Below are positions 8,093 through 14,113 of a stretch of DNA of 24,424 bases, one piece after another. Origin of the DNA: Anaerolineaceae bacterium UBA3924 (GTDB lineage Bacteria > Chloroflexota > Anaerolineae > Anaerolineales > Anaerolineaceae); contig DGEO01000008.1 of NCBI GenBank assembly GCA_002385985.1, forward strand, positions 1-24,424. The letters are read 5' to 3'. Position 1 is the stretch's first letter; every line of letters begins with the position of its first letter. A model generated the notes under the pieces. It was given only the letters and a program-made list of their open reading frames with translations. It was not told the origin of the DNA and searched no databases. The translations under genes were made by a program, and so were the position numbers.

Positions 8093-8287
8093 ATGGAAGG
8101 ACCTGCTGAAACCACTGCCTATTTCATCGCCGGTTACACGGTGATTTTCGGGACGCTGATTGTGTATCTGACCAGCCTGGTCATGCGCTTCCGCCGGCTG
8201 CACCAAGATAAGGCGCTGCTGACCGATCTGCAGTCGGATGAGGAAAAAGCATCCCTGCAGGAAGAATCGCTGGGCACTCTGTCGTAA
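8093..8287 (+). CDS. CcmD-like small membrane protein
   Basis: 64 residues: one membrane helix (about 9-31, AYFIAGYTVIFGTLIVYLTS), then a basic segment (MRFRRLHQDK) and an acidic tail. CcmD is a short single-helix protein that stabilises the CcmC-CcmE-heme complex and helps release holo-CcmE. It has no strong sequence signature, so the call rests on size, topology (outside N-terminus, basic inside segment) and position immediately after ccmC. ATG 8093 is preceded by GGGAGGA at about 5-6 bases, showing it is translated. It is the last gene of the operon; a long hairpin follows. Confidence 0.75.
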   Translation: MEGPAETTAYFIAGYTVIFGTLIVYLTSLVMRFRRLHQDKALLTDLQSDEEKASLQEESLGTLS

Positions 8288-8317
8288 GCGTCTCTCGCCG
8301 GCGGGAATATTCTTAAT

Positions 8318-8377
8318 AAGTTCGTTTGTGGTCTGAGCAGCCCAAATACCGGGCTGGCTCATTCCACAAACGAACTT
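8318..8377. terminator. Long two-tier hairpin between convergent genes
   Basis: AAGTTCGTTTGTGG (8318-8331) and CCACAAACGAACTT (8364-8377) form a perfect 14-bp stem. Inside it GAGC/GCTC and AGCCC/GGGCT give a second stem (8335-8343 with 8351-8360, one bulged base) around a 7-nt loop. It lies between the end of the ccm operon (plus) and the end of the MFS gene (minus), so it probably ends both transcripts. The T tracts are poor on both sides (GTATTT; ATTAAGAATATT), unlike the other terminators in the window. A small mobile inverted repeat is an alternative. Confidence 0.6.
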
Positions 8378-8393
8378 GTATTTCTAACAGCTG

Positions 8394-9731
8394 TCAGGCA
8401 GCCGCGGTCTGGTAAAAGGGCGGGGTTTCCTGGTCCATGCGGCGCAGTGCGGGGGAGAGCAGGCCGTAGATGCCGGTCAGCAGCCCCAGCAGCGAGGTGC
8501 ACAGGAACATGACCGCCATGCCGCTGCCAGGACCGGTGCCCACCAGCCAGCCCAGCGGACCGGCCAGGGTACCTCCGGCCGCCATGGCCGGCTCGAACAG
8601 CCGGTCTGCCAGCAGGCCGCCCATCAGGTAGCCAACCGGCTGCGCGGCAACCTGGACCATATCCCGGGAGGAGAAGACGCGCCCCTGCACGTCCGGCGGC
8701 ACCCATTCCTGCCAAAGAGCAAAGTAGGGGCTGACGATGAAGGGAATGGCCAGTTCGGAAAGGAAGCCGGCCGCGGCCCAGCCGGCCGTGGTGCGGCTGA
8801 TCGCGGTCATGAAGTCGCCGACCAGGAAGGAGGCCGCCGTCGCCGTCAGGTAAACGCGTGCCTTGCGGCGAAAGCTGCTTCGCAGGGTAAGGAGCAGTCC
8901 GCCAGCGATACCCCCGGCGCCCATCATCGAGCGCACAATGCCCAGCGCCACCTCGTCGCCGCCGGTGCGGGCCAGGATCATGGGCGAGTGGACGGCGAAG
9001 TAGGTCAGCGTGGCGAACAGGTTGATCAGGAAGAAGGTCAGCAGCATGGTGCGCAGGCCGGGGCTGCGCAGGATGTAGCCCAGGCCGAAGCGCATTTCCT
9101 TCCAGAACGAGCCGGCTGCCAGCTGACCCTGTTCGCTCGCTGGCGGGCTGGGGATGCGGATGATCAGCGTGGTGACGGCCAACGCGATGCTCATGGTGGC
9201 GATGTCCACCATCATCACCGCGCCCAGCCCGGCGGCTTGCTGCACCAGCCCGGCGGCGGCCGGGGCCAGCACGCGGGTGGCCGAGCGGCCCAGTCCCAGC
9301 AGGCCGTTGCTGCGGGTGTACTCTTCGCGCGGTACCAGCAGGCTGACCGAGGCGTAGAAGGCCGGGTCCTGGAAGGCTTCGAAGATGCCGGTGAGGCCCT
9401 CCATCAGGTAGAGGTGCCACAGCTCCAGCCGCCCGGTGAGCAGCAGGGCCAGCAGAGCGGCGGTCATCAGCCCGGAGCTAAAGTCGGAGGCAATCAGCAC
9501 CTTGCGGCGGTCCCAGCGGTCGACCAGCACGCCGGAAATCGGGCTGGTGATCACATAGGTGATGCAGGAGAAGAAGCCGAGCAGCGCGATGGCCGAAGCG
9601 GTTCCAGCCAGGTCGTAGGCCCAGATCAGCACGGCGAAGCGAGTCATGCCGGTGCCGAGCAGGGAAAGGGACTGCGTGCTCCACAGCCAGTAAAAGGTTC
9701 TTTTTGAGGGGCGTGTGTGTTGATTGTTCAT
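8394..9731 (-). CDS. MFS exporter, DHA3/macrolide-efflux-like
   Basis: 445 residues with about 12 hydrophobic helices. The Major Facilitator motif A is GVLVDRWDRRKVLI (residues 67-80) between helices 2 and 3. The N-terminus RTFYWLWSTQSLSLLGTGMT resembles the FW.GQ..S.lG..l start of MFS_3 / DHA3 drug:proton antiporters (the group including Mef-type macrolide exporters). Substrate cannot be read from sequence. The start is ATG 9731, with no Shine-Dalgarno before it, and an intrinsic terminator ends only 19 bases upstream. Upstream lie a promoter and a 28-codon leader peptide, so expression is probably inducible by attenuation. No other gene shares its transcript. The MFS call is secure; drug efflux is inferred from family and leader. 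Confidence 0.88.
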   Translation of the reverse strand: MNNQHTRPSKRTFYWLWSTQSLSLLGTGMTRFAVLIWAYDLAGTASAIALLGFFSCITYVITSPISGVLVDRWDRRKVLIASDFSSGLMTAALLALLLTGRLELWHLYLMEGLTGIFEAFQDPAFYASVSLLVPREEYTRSNGLLGLGRSATRVLAPAAAGLVQQAAGLGAVMMVDIATMSIALAVTTLIIRIPSPPASEQGQLAAGSFWKEMRFGLGYILRSPGLRTMLLTFFLINLFATLTYFAVHSPMILARTGGDEVALGIVRSMMGAGGIAGGLLLTLRSSFRRKARVYLTATAASFLVGDFMTAISRTTAGWAAAGFLSELAIPFIVSPYFALWQEWVPPDVQGRVFSSRDMVQVAAQPVGYLMGGLLADRLFEPAMAAGGTLAGPLGWLVGTGPGSGMAVMFLCTSLLGLLTGIYGLLSPALRRMDQETPPFYQTAAA

Positions 9732-9737
9732 AATGGT

Positions 9738-9873
9738 CTGGTTCAGGAATAAAAAAACCGCAGGCGATGGCGCCTGCGGCTAGGAGATGACTTGTGAGGG
9801 CCTACAGCCGCTCTGTCAGCAGGCGCGTTGAAATACACCCCTCCAAAGCGCTCATGTTGATCACCTGAACCAG
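9738..9873 (-). repeat. 10-bp complementary pair, leader codons with exporter start region
   Basis: On the minus-strand RNA, CUGGUUCAGG (9873-9864, codons 6-9 of the leader peptide) is exactly complementary to CCUGAACCAG (9747-9738), which ends 6 bases before the exporter ATG. The two arms enclose the terminator hairpin. Pairing would bury the ribosome-entry region of the exporter mRNA. A ribosome on the early leader codons would cover the upstream arm and free it. Confidence 0.55.
9751..9779 (-). terminator. Intrinsic terminator upstream of the exporter (attenuator)
   Basis: Reading the minus strand, CCGCAGGCG (9779-9771) pairs perfectly with CGCCTGCGG (9766-9758) around a 4-nt loop, and is followed at once by seven T (9757-9751). 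This is a textbook Rho-independent terminator. It is 22 bases after the leader-peptide stop and 19 bases before the exporter ATG, with no separate gene between. Its natural role is a conditional stop of the exporter transcript. Confidence 0.85.
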
Positions 9874-9888
9874 CGGCAGTCTTTCCAT
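9802..9888 (-). CDS. 28-residue leader peptide upstream of the exporter
   Basis: ATG 9888 to TAG 9802: 28 codons starting MERLPLVQVINM and ending STRLLTERL. The predicted transcription start from the promoter at 9896-9924 falls at or one base before the A of this ATG, so the mRNA would be leaderless and this the first translated frame. A second in-frame ATG is at codon 12. No known stall motif is certain. Position (promoter, short ORF, terminator, exporter), together with the 10-nt complementarity of codons 6-9 to the exporter start region, argues for a regulatory peptide of the erm/cat-leader or transcription-attenuation kind. It does not resemble a runs-of-one-amino-acid biosynthetic leader. 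Translation has not been shown and the frame could be chance, hence the moderate confidence. Confidence 0.55.
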   Translation of the reverse strand: MERLPLVQVINMSALEGCISTRLLTERL

Positions 9889-9895
9889 GCGGCCG

Positions 9896-9924
9896 ATTAT
9901 AGTGCCTGAGGCAGGAAATGACAA
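9896..9924 (-). promoter_or_regulatory. Promoter of the exporter leader
   Basis: TTGTCA (9924-9919), a 17-bp spacer and a perfect TATAAT (9901-9896): a near-consensus sigma-A/sigma-70 promoter. Start of transcription is expected near 9888-9889, at the leader-peptide ATG. Strong constitutive initiation fits control by downstream attenuation rather than by a repressor. Confidence 0.82.
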
Positions 9925-9956
9925 GATTTTCATGGAAATTACTCATCTTCAGATAG

Positions 9957-9991
9957 AAAAACAGCCCCTGCCAGGGGACCGGCAGGGGCTG
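9957..9991 (-). terminator. Terminator of the trpS-trpB2 operon
   Basis: On the minus strand, CAGCCCCTGCC (9991-9981) and GGCAGGGGCTG (9972-9962) form an 11-bp stem with an 8-nt loop, followed by five T (9961-9957). It begins 21 bases after the trpB2 stop, and ends about 33 bases before the exporter promoter, insulating the two units. Confidence 0.88.
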
Positions 9992-10012
9992 CTGCCAGTA
10001 GGAACAGCCGGC

Positions 10013-11392
10013 TCAGGCCGACTGCATCGAGGGAATTTCCGGCAGGCGCTCCGGAATGGTGCGGATCGCTTCTTCCGGCGACTCGAAGTCCTCCAGCTTG
10101 CCTTCGTTGTAAGCCGCGTAGGCGCTGAGGTCGAAGTGGCCGTGGCCGGACAGGTTGAACAGGATGACCTTCTTCTCGCCGGTTTCTCTGGCGCGCAGGG
10201 CTTCATCCATGGCCGCGCGGATGGCATGGGACGATTCGGGCGCGGGCAGGATGCCTTCGGTGCGGGCGAAGGTGAGGGCCGCCTCGAAGGTCGCCAGCTG
10301 CGGCACGGCCACCGCCTCGATCAACCCGGCGTCGTACAGGCTGCTGATGATCGGGGACATGCCGTGGTAGCGCAGGCCGCCGGCGTGGATGGCCGGGGGT
10401 ACGAAGTCGTGTCCCAGGGTGTGCATCTTGATGATGGGCGCCACCCGGGCGGTGTCACCGTAGTCATAGCCGTACACGCCGCGAGTGAGCGACGGCGCGG
10501 CGCATGGCTCGACGGCGAGCAGGCGCGTCCGCTGGCCGCTGCGCAGGTTTTCCCGCAGGAAGGGGAAGGCGATGCCGGCGAAGTTGGACCCGCCGCCCAC
10601 GCAGCCGATGACCACGTCCGGGTACTCGCCGGCCATGTCCATCTGCTTGAGGGCCTCCTCACCGATCACCGTCTGGTGGAGCAGCACGTGGTTCAGCACC
10701 GACCCCAGGCTGTACTTCTTCAGCCCGCCTGAGGTCGCCGCAACTTCGACCGCCTCGGAGATGGCCATGCCCAGGGTGCCGGGGGTGTTTGGGTCGCGGG
10801 CCAGCGCGGCGCGCCCGGCCTGGGTGCGGTCGCTGGGGCTGGCGAACACCTGCGCCCCGAAGGTCTCCATCAAATAGCGGCGGTAGGGTTTCTGCTGGTA
10901 GGACACGTTAACCATGTACACTTCCAGGTCCAGGCCGAAGAACTTGCAGGCCATGGAGAGCGCCGATCCCCACTGCCCGGCGCCGGTCTCGGTGGTCAGG
11001 GCTCTGGTACCGGAGACCTTGTTGTAGTAGGCCTGCGGCAGCGCGGTGTTGGTCTTGTGGCTGCCGGAGGGGGAAACCCCTTCGTACTTGAAGTAGATGT
11101 GGGCCGGGGTGCCCAGTTCCTTCTCCAGCCGCCGGGCGCGGATGAGGGGCGTCGGCCGGTACATCTTGTACATTTCATAGACCTCATCCGGGATGGGGAT
11201 GTAGGCCTCGGTGCTGACCTCCTGCTCGATCAGCAGCATGGGGAAGATGACGGCGAGGAAATCCGGCGTGACCGGCTCTTTGGTCGCCGGGTTGAGCACT
11301 GGCGCCGGCGGTACCGGGTTGTCGGCGTTGATGTTGTACCAGAATTTCGGCAGGTCGGTCTCATTGAGGATAAAGCGGGTTTGATCAGACAT
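10013..11392 (-). CDS. trpB2: TrpB2-type tryptophan synthase beta subunit
   Basis: 459 residues, longer than TrpB1 (about 400) and typical of TrpB2. It is a PLP enzyme condensing indole with serine to tryptophan. Visible are the Schiff-base lysine K113 in GSHKTNTA, the catalytic E135 in TTETGAGQWGSA, and the phosphate-binding CVGGGSNFAG loop. The N-terminal extension FWYNINADNPVPPAPVLNP is characteristic of the TrpB2/TrpB-like group. A larger open frame extends upstream into trpS, but ATG 11392 is chosen: GGAGG sits 6 bases before it and homology starts there. It follows trpS by 49 bases in one operon governed by the tryptophan T-box. No trpA is adjacent, so it may act alone on free indole. 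TrpB2 substrate range is broader in some members (O-phosphoserine is one proposal), so the exact donor is not certain. Confidence 0.93.
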   Translation of the reverse strand: MSDQTRFILNETDLPKFWYNINADNPVPPAPVLNPATKEPVTPDFLAVIFPMLLIEQEVSTEAYIPIPDEVYEMYKMYRPTPLIRARRLEKELGTPAHIYFKYEGVSPSGSHKTNTALPQAYYNKVSGTRALTTETGAGQWGSALSMACKFFGLDLEVYMVNVSYQQKPYRRYLMETFGAQVFASPSDRTQAGRAALARDPNTPGTLGMAISEAVEVAATSGGLKKYSLGSVLNHVLLHQTVIGEEALKQMDMAGEYPDVVIGCVGGGSNFAGIAFPFLRENLRSGQRTRLLAVEPCAAPSLTRGVYGYDYGDTARVAPIIKMHTLGHDFVPPAIHAGGLRYHGMSPIISSLYDAGLIEAVAVPQLATFEAALTFARTEGILPAPESSHAIRAAMDEALRARETGEKKVILFNLSGHGHFDLSAYAAYNEGKLEDFESPEEAIRTIPERLPEIPSMQSA

Positions 11393-11441
11393 GGGATACC
11401 TCCAGCGTTGTGGTAATGAAGATGAGTGAATAAAAACGGTT

Positions 11442-12464
11442 TCAGGACGGGTTTCCAGCCCGCAGCGGAAAGCGCACCCGCAGGCCCATGCGCCGGGCGG
11501 CCTCGTCGAGCGTCTCGCTGGCGATGGTCCGGGCGCGGCGGGAACCGCTTTCCAGGATGGACAGGATCCGTTCCGGCTGGCGGATGTACTCCTCCCGCCG
11601 GGAGCGGATGGGCGCCAGGGCGTTGTTGAGCACCCCGGCAAGATAGCGCTTGACTTCCACGTCGCCCACCTTGCCAGCCCGGTAGCGCTCCTTCAGCTCC
11701 TCCACCGCAGCGGTGTCCGGGTCGAAGGTGTCCAGGTAGGTGAACACCGGGTTCCCTTCCACGTGGCCCGGATCGGTGGCCCGCAGGCGGGTGGGGTCGG
11801 TGTACATGCCCATTACCTTGCGGGTGGTCTCCTCGGGCGTGTCCTTCAGGAAGATGGTGTTGCCGTAGGAGGTGTGCATGGTGCGGTTGTCGGTGCCGGG
11901 CAGGCGGGGCATTTCCGAGAGCAGCGCTTCCGGCTCGACGAAGAACTCGCCGTACAGCTGGTTGAAGCGGCGGGCCAGCTCGCGGGCCAGCTCCAGGTGG
12001 GGCAGCTGGTCTTCGCCGACCGGGACAGCGCTGGCCTGGTACAGCAGGATGTCCGCGGCCTGCAGCACCGGGTAGGTGAGCAGCCCCAGCGAAGGCTGCA
12101 GGCCCAGCTGCTGGACCTGCTCCTTGAACGTCGGCACGCGGTGCAACCGGGCGTCGGTCACCAGCATGCTGAGCAGCAGGCAGAGCTGGACATGCTCCGG
12201 CACGGCGGACTGCAGTGCCAGCGTGGCGCGCTCCGGGTCGATGCCGGTGGCCAGCCAGTCGGCAACCACTTCGAGCGTGTGCGGGTAGATCTGGTCCGGG
12301 TGCTGGTAATCGGTGGTCAGCACGTGCAGGTCGGCCACCAGGAAGATGCATTCATAGGTATCCTGCAGGCGCACCCAGTTGGTGAGTGTGCCGGCCAGAT
12401 GACCGATATGCCGCGGCCCGGTCGGGCGGTGTCCGGTGAGGATGCGTTCTTTCTTTTCTTCCAA
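11442..12464 (-). CDS. trpS: Tryptophanyl-tRNA synthetase with degenerate KMSKS
   Basis: 340-residue class Ic synthetase that charges tRNA-Trp. The HIGH-type motif is PTGPRHIGHLAG (residues 14-25). The tryptophan/ATP-site segments LVADLHVLTTDY, YPVLQAADILLY and VPVGEDQLPHLEL are all typical of TrpRS. The KMSKS loop, expected after LPG.D, reads RTMHTSYGNTI (194-204), so both KMSKS lysines are replaced. The start is TTG 12464, preceded by GGAGGAGG a few bases upstream; no ATG lies before the HIGH motif. Expression is controlled by a tryptophan T-box just upstream, and trpB2 follows. It looks like an intact, non-decayed gene. Whether it is the sole TrpRS or a second, divergent copy cannot be judged from this window. 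Confidence 0.93.
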   Translation of the reverse strand: MEEKKERILTGHRPTGPRHIGHLAGTLTNWVRLQDTYECIFLVADLHVLTTDYQHPDQIYPHTLEVVADWLATGIDPERATLALQSAVPEHVQLCLLLSMLVTDARLHRVPTFKEQVQQLGLQPSLGLLTYPVLQAADILLYQASAVPVGEDQLPHLELARELARRFNQLYGEFFVEPEALLSEMPRLPGTDNRTMHTSYGNTIFLKDTPEETTRKVMGMYTDPTRLRATDPGHVEGNPVFTYLDTFDPDTAAVEELKERYRAGKVGDVEVKRYLAGVLNNALAPIRSRREEYIRQPERILSILESGSRRARTIASETLDEAARRMGLRVRFPLRAGNPS

Positions 12465-12479
12465 TTCCTCCTCCTGAAT

Positions 12480-12818
12480 AAAAAACCAGCGTTCATCCCA
12501 TGTAGGGGACGAACGCTGGTCCGTGGTGCCACCCCAGTTAGACGGCTTCTTTAATCAAAAATCCCCCGGTGATCGACACAAGGGGAAAAAGCCAGTCTCA
12601 CTCGTTTGGGATACGGCCAGTGGAATCACCGGCGATATCCTTTGCCCTGATAACGGTGGCAGCTCCGGCACGGGCTACTGACGCGTATGGCGTTGTTCAC
12701 CCTGCTGCTCCGAGGTCCATTCGGCGCTGCGGTACGGGCAGGCTCTCACCTTATCCTGCTCTCTGTGCCGCCTGGGCAGCGCGTACTCGTCCTCATCGAC
12801 GCATTTCTATATCAATTA
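12480..12818 (-). promoter_or_regulatory. Tryptophan T-box riboswitch
   Basis: This gene-free stretch (12465-12871) holds a complete tRNA-sensing leader on the minus strand. Stem I elements are GATGAGGACGAGTA near its base (12797-12784) and the distal AGAGAGC and GGTGAGAGCC pair. The specifier loop GAATGGACC carries the Trp codon TGG (12719-12717). The conserved T-box GGGTGGCACCACGG is at 12534-12521; its TGGC matches the GCCA end expected for tRNA-Trp with discriminator G. A terminator follows: CCAGCGTTCGTCCC (12519-12506) pairs with GGGATGAACGCTGG (12499-12486) and T6 (12485-12480). Uncharged tRNA-Trp should stabilise the antiterminator and allow read-through into trpS-trpB2. Confidence 0.95.
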
Positions 12819-12824
12819 GCAAGA

Positions 12825-12852
12825 ATTATACTCACTGCCAGAGGTTTGTCAA
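12825..12852 (-). promoter_or_regulatory. Promoter of the T-box/trpS/trpB2 operon
   Basis: TTGACA (12852-12847) and TATAAT (12830-12825), both perfect consensus, with a 16-bp spacer. Expected start of transcription near 12818, just ahead of T-box Stem I. It lies 19 bases past the stop of the DinB-like gene. Confidence 0.9.
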
Positions 12853-12871
12853 GAACCCTGGACCGCTGTTT

Positions 12872-13363
12872 TCACACTCCAACCCGGTTTTCCTTGCGCC
12901 AGGTGAGGATCTGGGCGGCGTGCTCCTGCTCGTGCATGACCACATAGCTGATGATGAGTTCGCTCAGGCTGTGATTCTTGAGCCAGGGGAAGTAGCCCTT
13001 CTTATCCAGCTCTTCGTCGCTGAACTCGGCCACCCGGCGCAGTGACTGCTTGCGCACGCCCTCGAAGTCCGACATCACCAGATCCAGCGGGCGATTCTGC
13101 GATTCCAGCTGCCAGGCTAAGTTGAGCTCGTCTTCGTCATTCTTCTGAAAGTGCAGCGTGTTGGGTTTGGCGCCCTGACGGGCCTGGAATAACAGTGTGA
13201 CGGTTTCGCCTTCCCAGCGGGTCAGGTGAAAAATGATGTCACGGATGGAGCGGCGGTCGATCAGGTCCGGCTGGGTGAGCTGTTCGTCGCTCAGCCCCTC
13301 GATGGCGTGGTGAAAGGTCTGCCGCGTGGCTTCCAGGGTCTCCAGTAAATCCACCTTGTTCAT
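12872..13363 (-). CDS. DinB-family four-helix-bundle protein
   Basis: 163 residues, all helical in appearance. The family is DinB/YfiT-like: metal-binding four-helix bundles, some of which are thiol S-transferases, most of unknown role. Likely metal ligands are H46 in RDIIFHLTRWE and the pair H144/H148 in VVMHEQEHAAQI (HxxxH). ATG 13363 has GGAGG about 6 bases upstream. It is divergent from the thioredoxin-fold gene (132 bases between starts). The trpS promoter begins just downstream on the same strand with no terminator between. Substrate is not predictable. A ClbS/DfsB-type subgroup is possible but unproven. Confidence 0.78.
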   Translation of the reverse strand: MNKVDLLETLEATRQTFHHAIEGLSDEQLTQPDLIDRRSIRDIIFHLTRWEGETVTLLFQARQGAKPNTLHFQKNDEDELNLAWQLESQNRPLDLVMSDFEGVRKQSLRRVAEFSDEELDKKGYFPWLKNHSLSELIISYVVMHEQEHAAQILTWRKENRVGV

Positions 13364-13393
13364 GTGTCCCTCCTCTATTGCTCACCTATCTTC

Positions 13394-13402
13394 AGTGTAG
13401 CA
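13394..13402 (-). promoter_or_regulatory. Possible extended -10 promoter of the DinB-like gene
   Basis: TGCTACACT on the minus strand is an extended -10 element 31 bases before ATG 13363. No convincing -35 box was found at the usual spacing, so this is tentative. Confidence 0.35.
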
Positions 13403-13440
13403 CACTCATCCGCCCGGGAATCGTAAAACGGCGAACTTTC

Positions 13441-13469
13441 TTGACAAAGAAACACCCCGCGGCTAGACT
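13441..13469 (+). promoter_or_regulatory. Promoter of the thioredoxin-fold gene
   Basis: TTGACA (13441-13446, perfect), 17-bp spacer, TAGACT (13464-13469, 4 of 6). Transcription start expected near 13476, giving a 5' leader of only about 20 bases that contains the GGGAGGG ribosome site (13486-13492). Confidence 0.7.
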
Positions 13470-13495
13470 GGTAAAGGTTTTCGCCGGGAGGGTGC

Positions 13496-14110
13496 ATGGA
13501 AATCGTCTCGCCTGTCAATGAAAAGCTCTGGCGCGCCGGGCTGACCCTGGAGGAGTATCTGGAATCCATGACGGAAAACCGGTCGCGGATGCGCCGGCGC
13601 ATGCAGTGGATTCGCATGACGCCCTACGAGCGCGCCCTGTTCGCCCGCATGGAACGGCCGGTGCGCGCACTGGTCCTGGCGGAGGACGACTGCCTGGACT
13701 GCCTGATGAACATCCCCCTGCTGGCGCACATTCAGGTTCTGGCGGAACCTTTCGAAGTCCGCCTGTTCCGGCGTTCGCAGCAGCTGCTGCTGTCGGCCTA
13801 TCTGGACAGCCGCGGTGCGGACGAGCTGCCTGTGTTCCTTTTTGTGGACGGGGACTTTCACGAAATTGGCCTGTGGTCGGGCCGGCCGCGCACGGCGGAT
13901 GCCCGGCTGGCGGATTGGCGTAAACAGAACCCGGAGTATGATGCCATTCAGGCGCGAGACGACCTTCCGGCGGAGGAAAAACAGGCCCTGCTCGGGCCGC
14001 TGAAGGCCCGGCTGCTGGAGGAAATGGAGGACTGGTACGACCTGGGCCTGCAGCTGGACGCCTCGCGGGAGCTGCGCGAGGTGCTGAAAGGATGGATTCC
14101 GGAGAGCTGA
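13496..14110 (+). CDS. Thioredoxin-fold family protein with CLDC motif
   Basis: 204 residues. A helical N-terminal part (about 1-50, rich in Arg/Met/Glu) leads into a thioredoxin-like core: strand VRALVLAEDDCLDCLMNIPL (residues 55-74) with C65-L-D-C68 in the place of the redox CXXC, then the cis-Pro strand ELPVFLFVDGDFHEIGLWSG (about 112-131). The C-terminal third is helical and charged. This arrangement fits the Thioredoxin_9-like group, whose members are putative disulfide or bacillithiol-type reductases without settled substrates. ATG 13496 follows GGGAGGG and the promoter at 13441-13469. It is a single-gene unit ending 3 bases short of the convergent thyX-like gene. Activity is inferred from both cysteines being present; the motif lacks the usual Trp. 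Confidence 0.72.
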   Translation: MEIVSPVNEKLWRAGLTLEEYLESMTENRSRMRRRMQWIRMTPYERALFARMERPVRALVLAEDDCLDCLMNIPLLAHIQVLAEPFEVRLFRRSQQLLLSAYLDSRGADELPVFLFVDGDFHEIGLWSGRPRTADARLADWRKQNPEYDAIQARDDLPAEEKQALLGPLKARLLEEMEDWYDLGLQLDASRELREVLKGWIPES

Positions 14111-14113
14111 GGT

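Noticed and set aside
8359..9420. A 353-codon minus-strand frame overlapping the MFS gene in another frame
   Set aside because: Low-information Gly/Arg/Pro/His sequence, no membrane helices; it also runs into the terminal hairpin. The 445-residue MFS frame is the real gene.
9802..9888. Amino-acid-biosynthesis type leader peptide
   Set aside because: There is no run of a single amino acid and the controlled gene is an exporter; a drug- or stress-sensing leader is the better hypothesis.
9743..9946. A 67-codon minus-strand ORF across the exporter leader
   Set aside because: It starts upstream of the promoter's expected start of transcription and reads through the terminator stem; it has no ribosome site. 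The 28-codon frame at 9802-9888 fits the promoter far better.
11393..11641. N-terminal extension of trpB2 up to 11641
   Set aside because: The extra residues are the trpS 3' end read in another frame; ATG 11392 has GGAGG at 6 bases and matches the family start.
12569..13045. A 158-codon plus-strand ORF across the T-box region and the DinB-like gene
   Set aside because: Antisense to the riboswitch and the DinB gene, no motif; the region is explained by the T-box.
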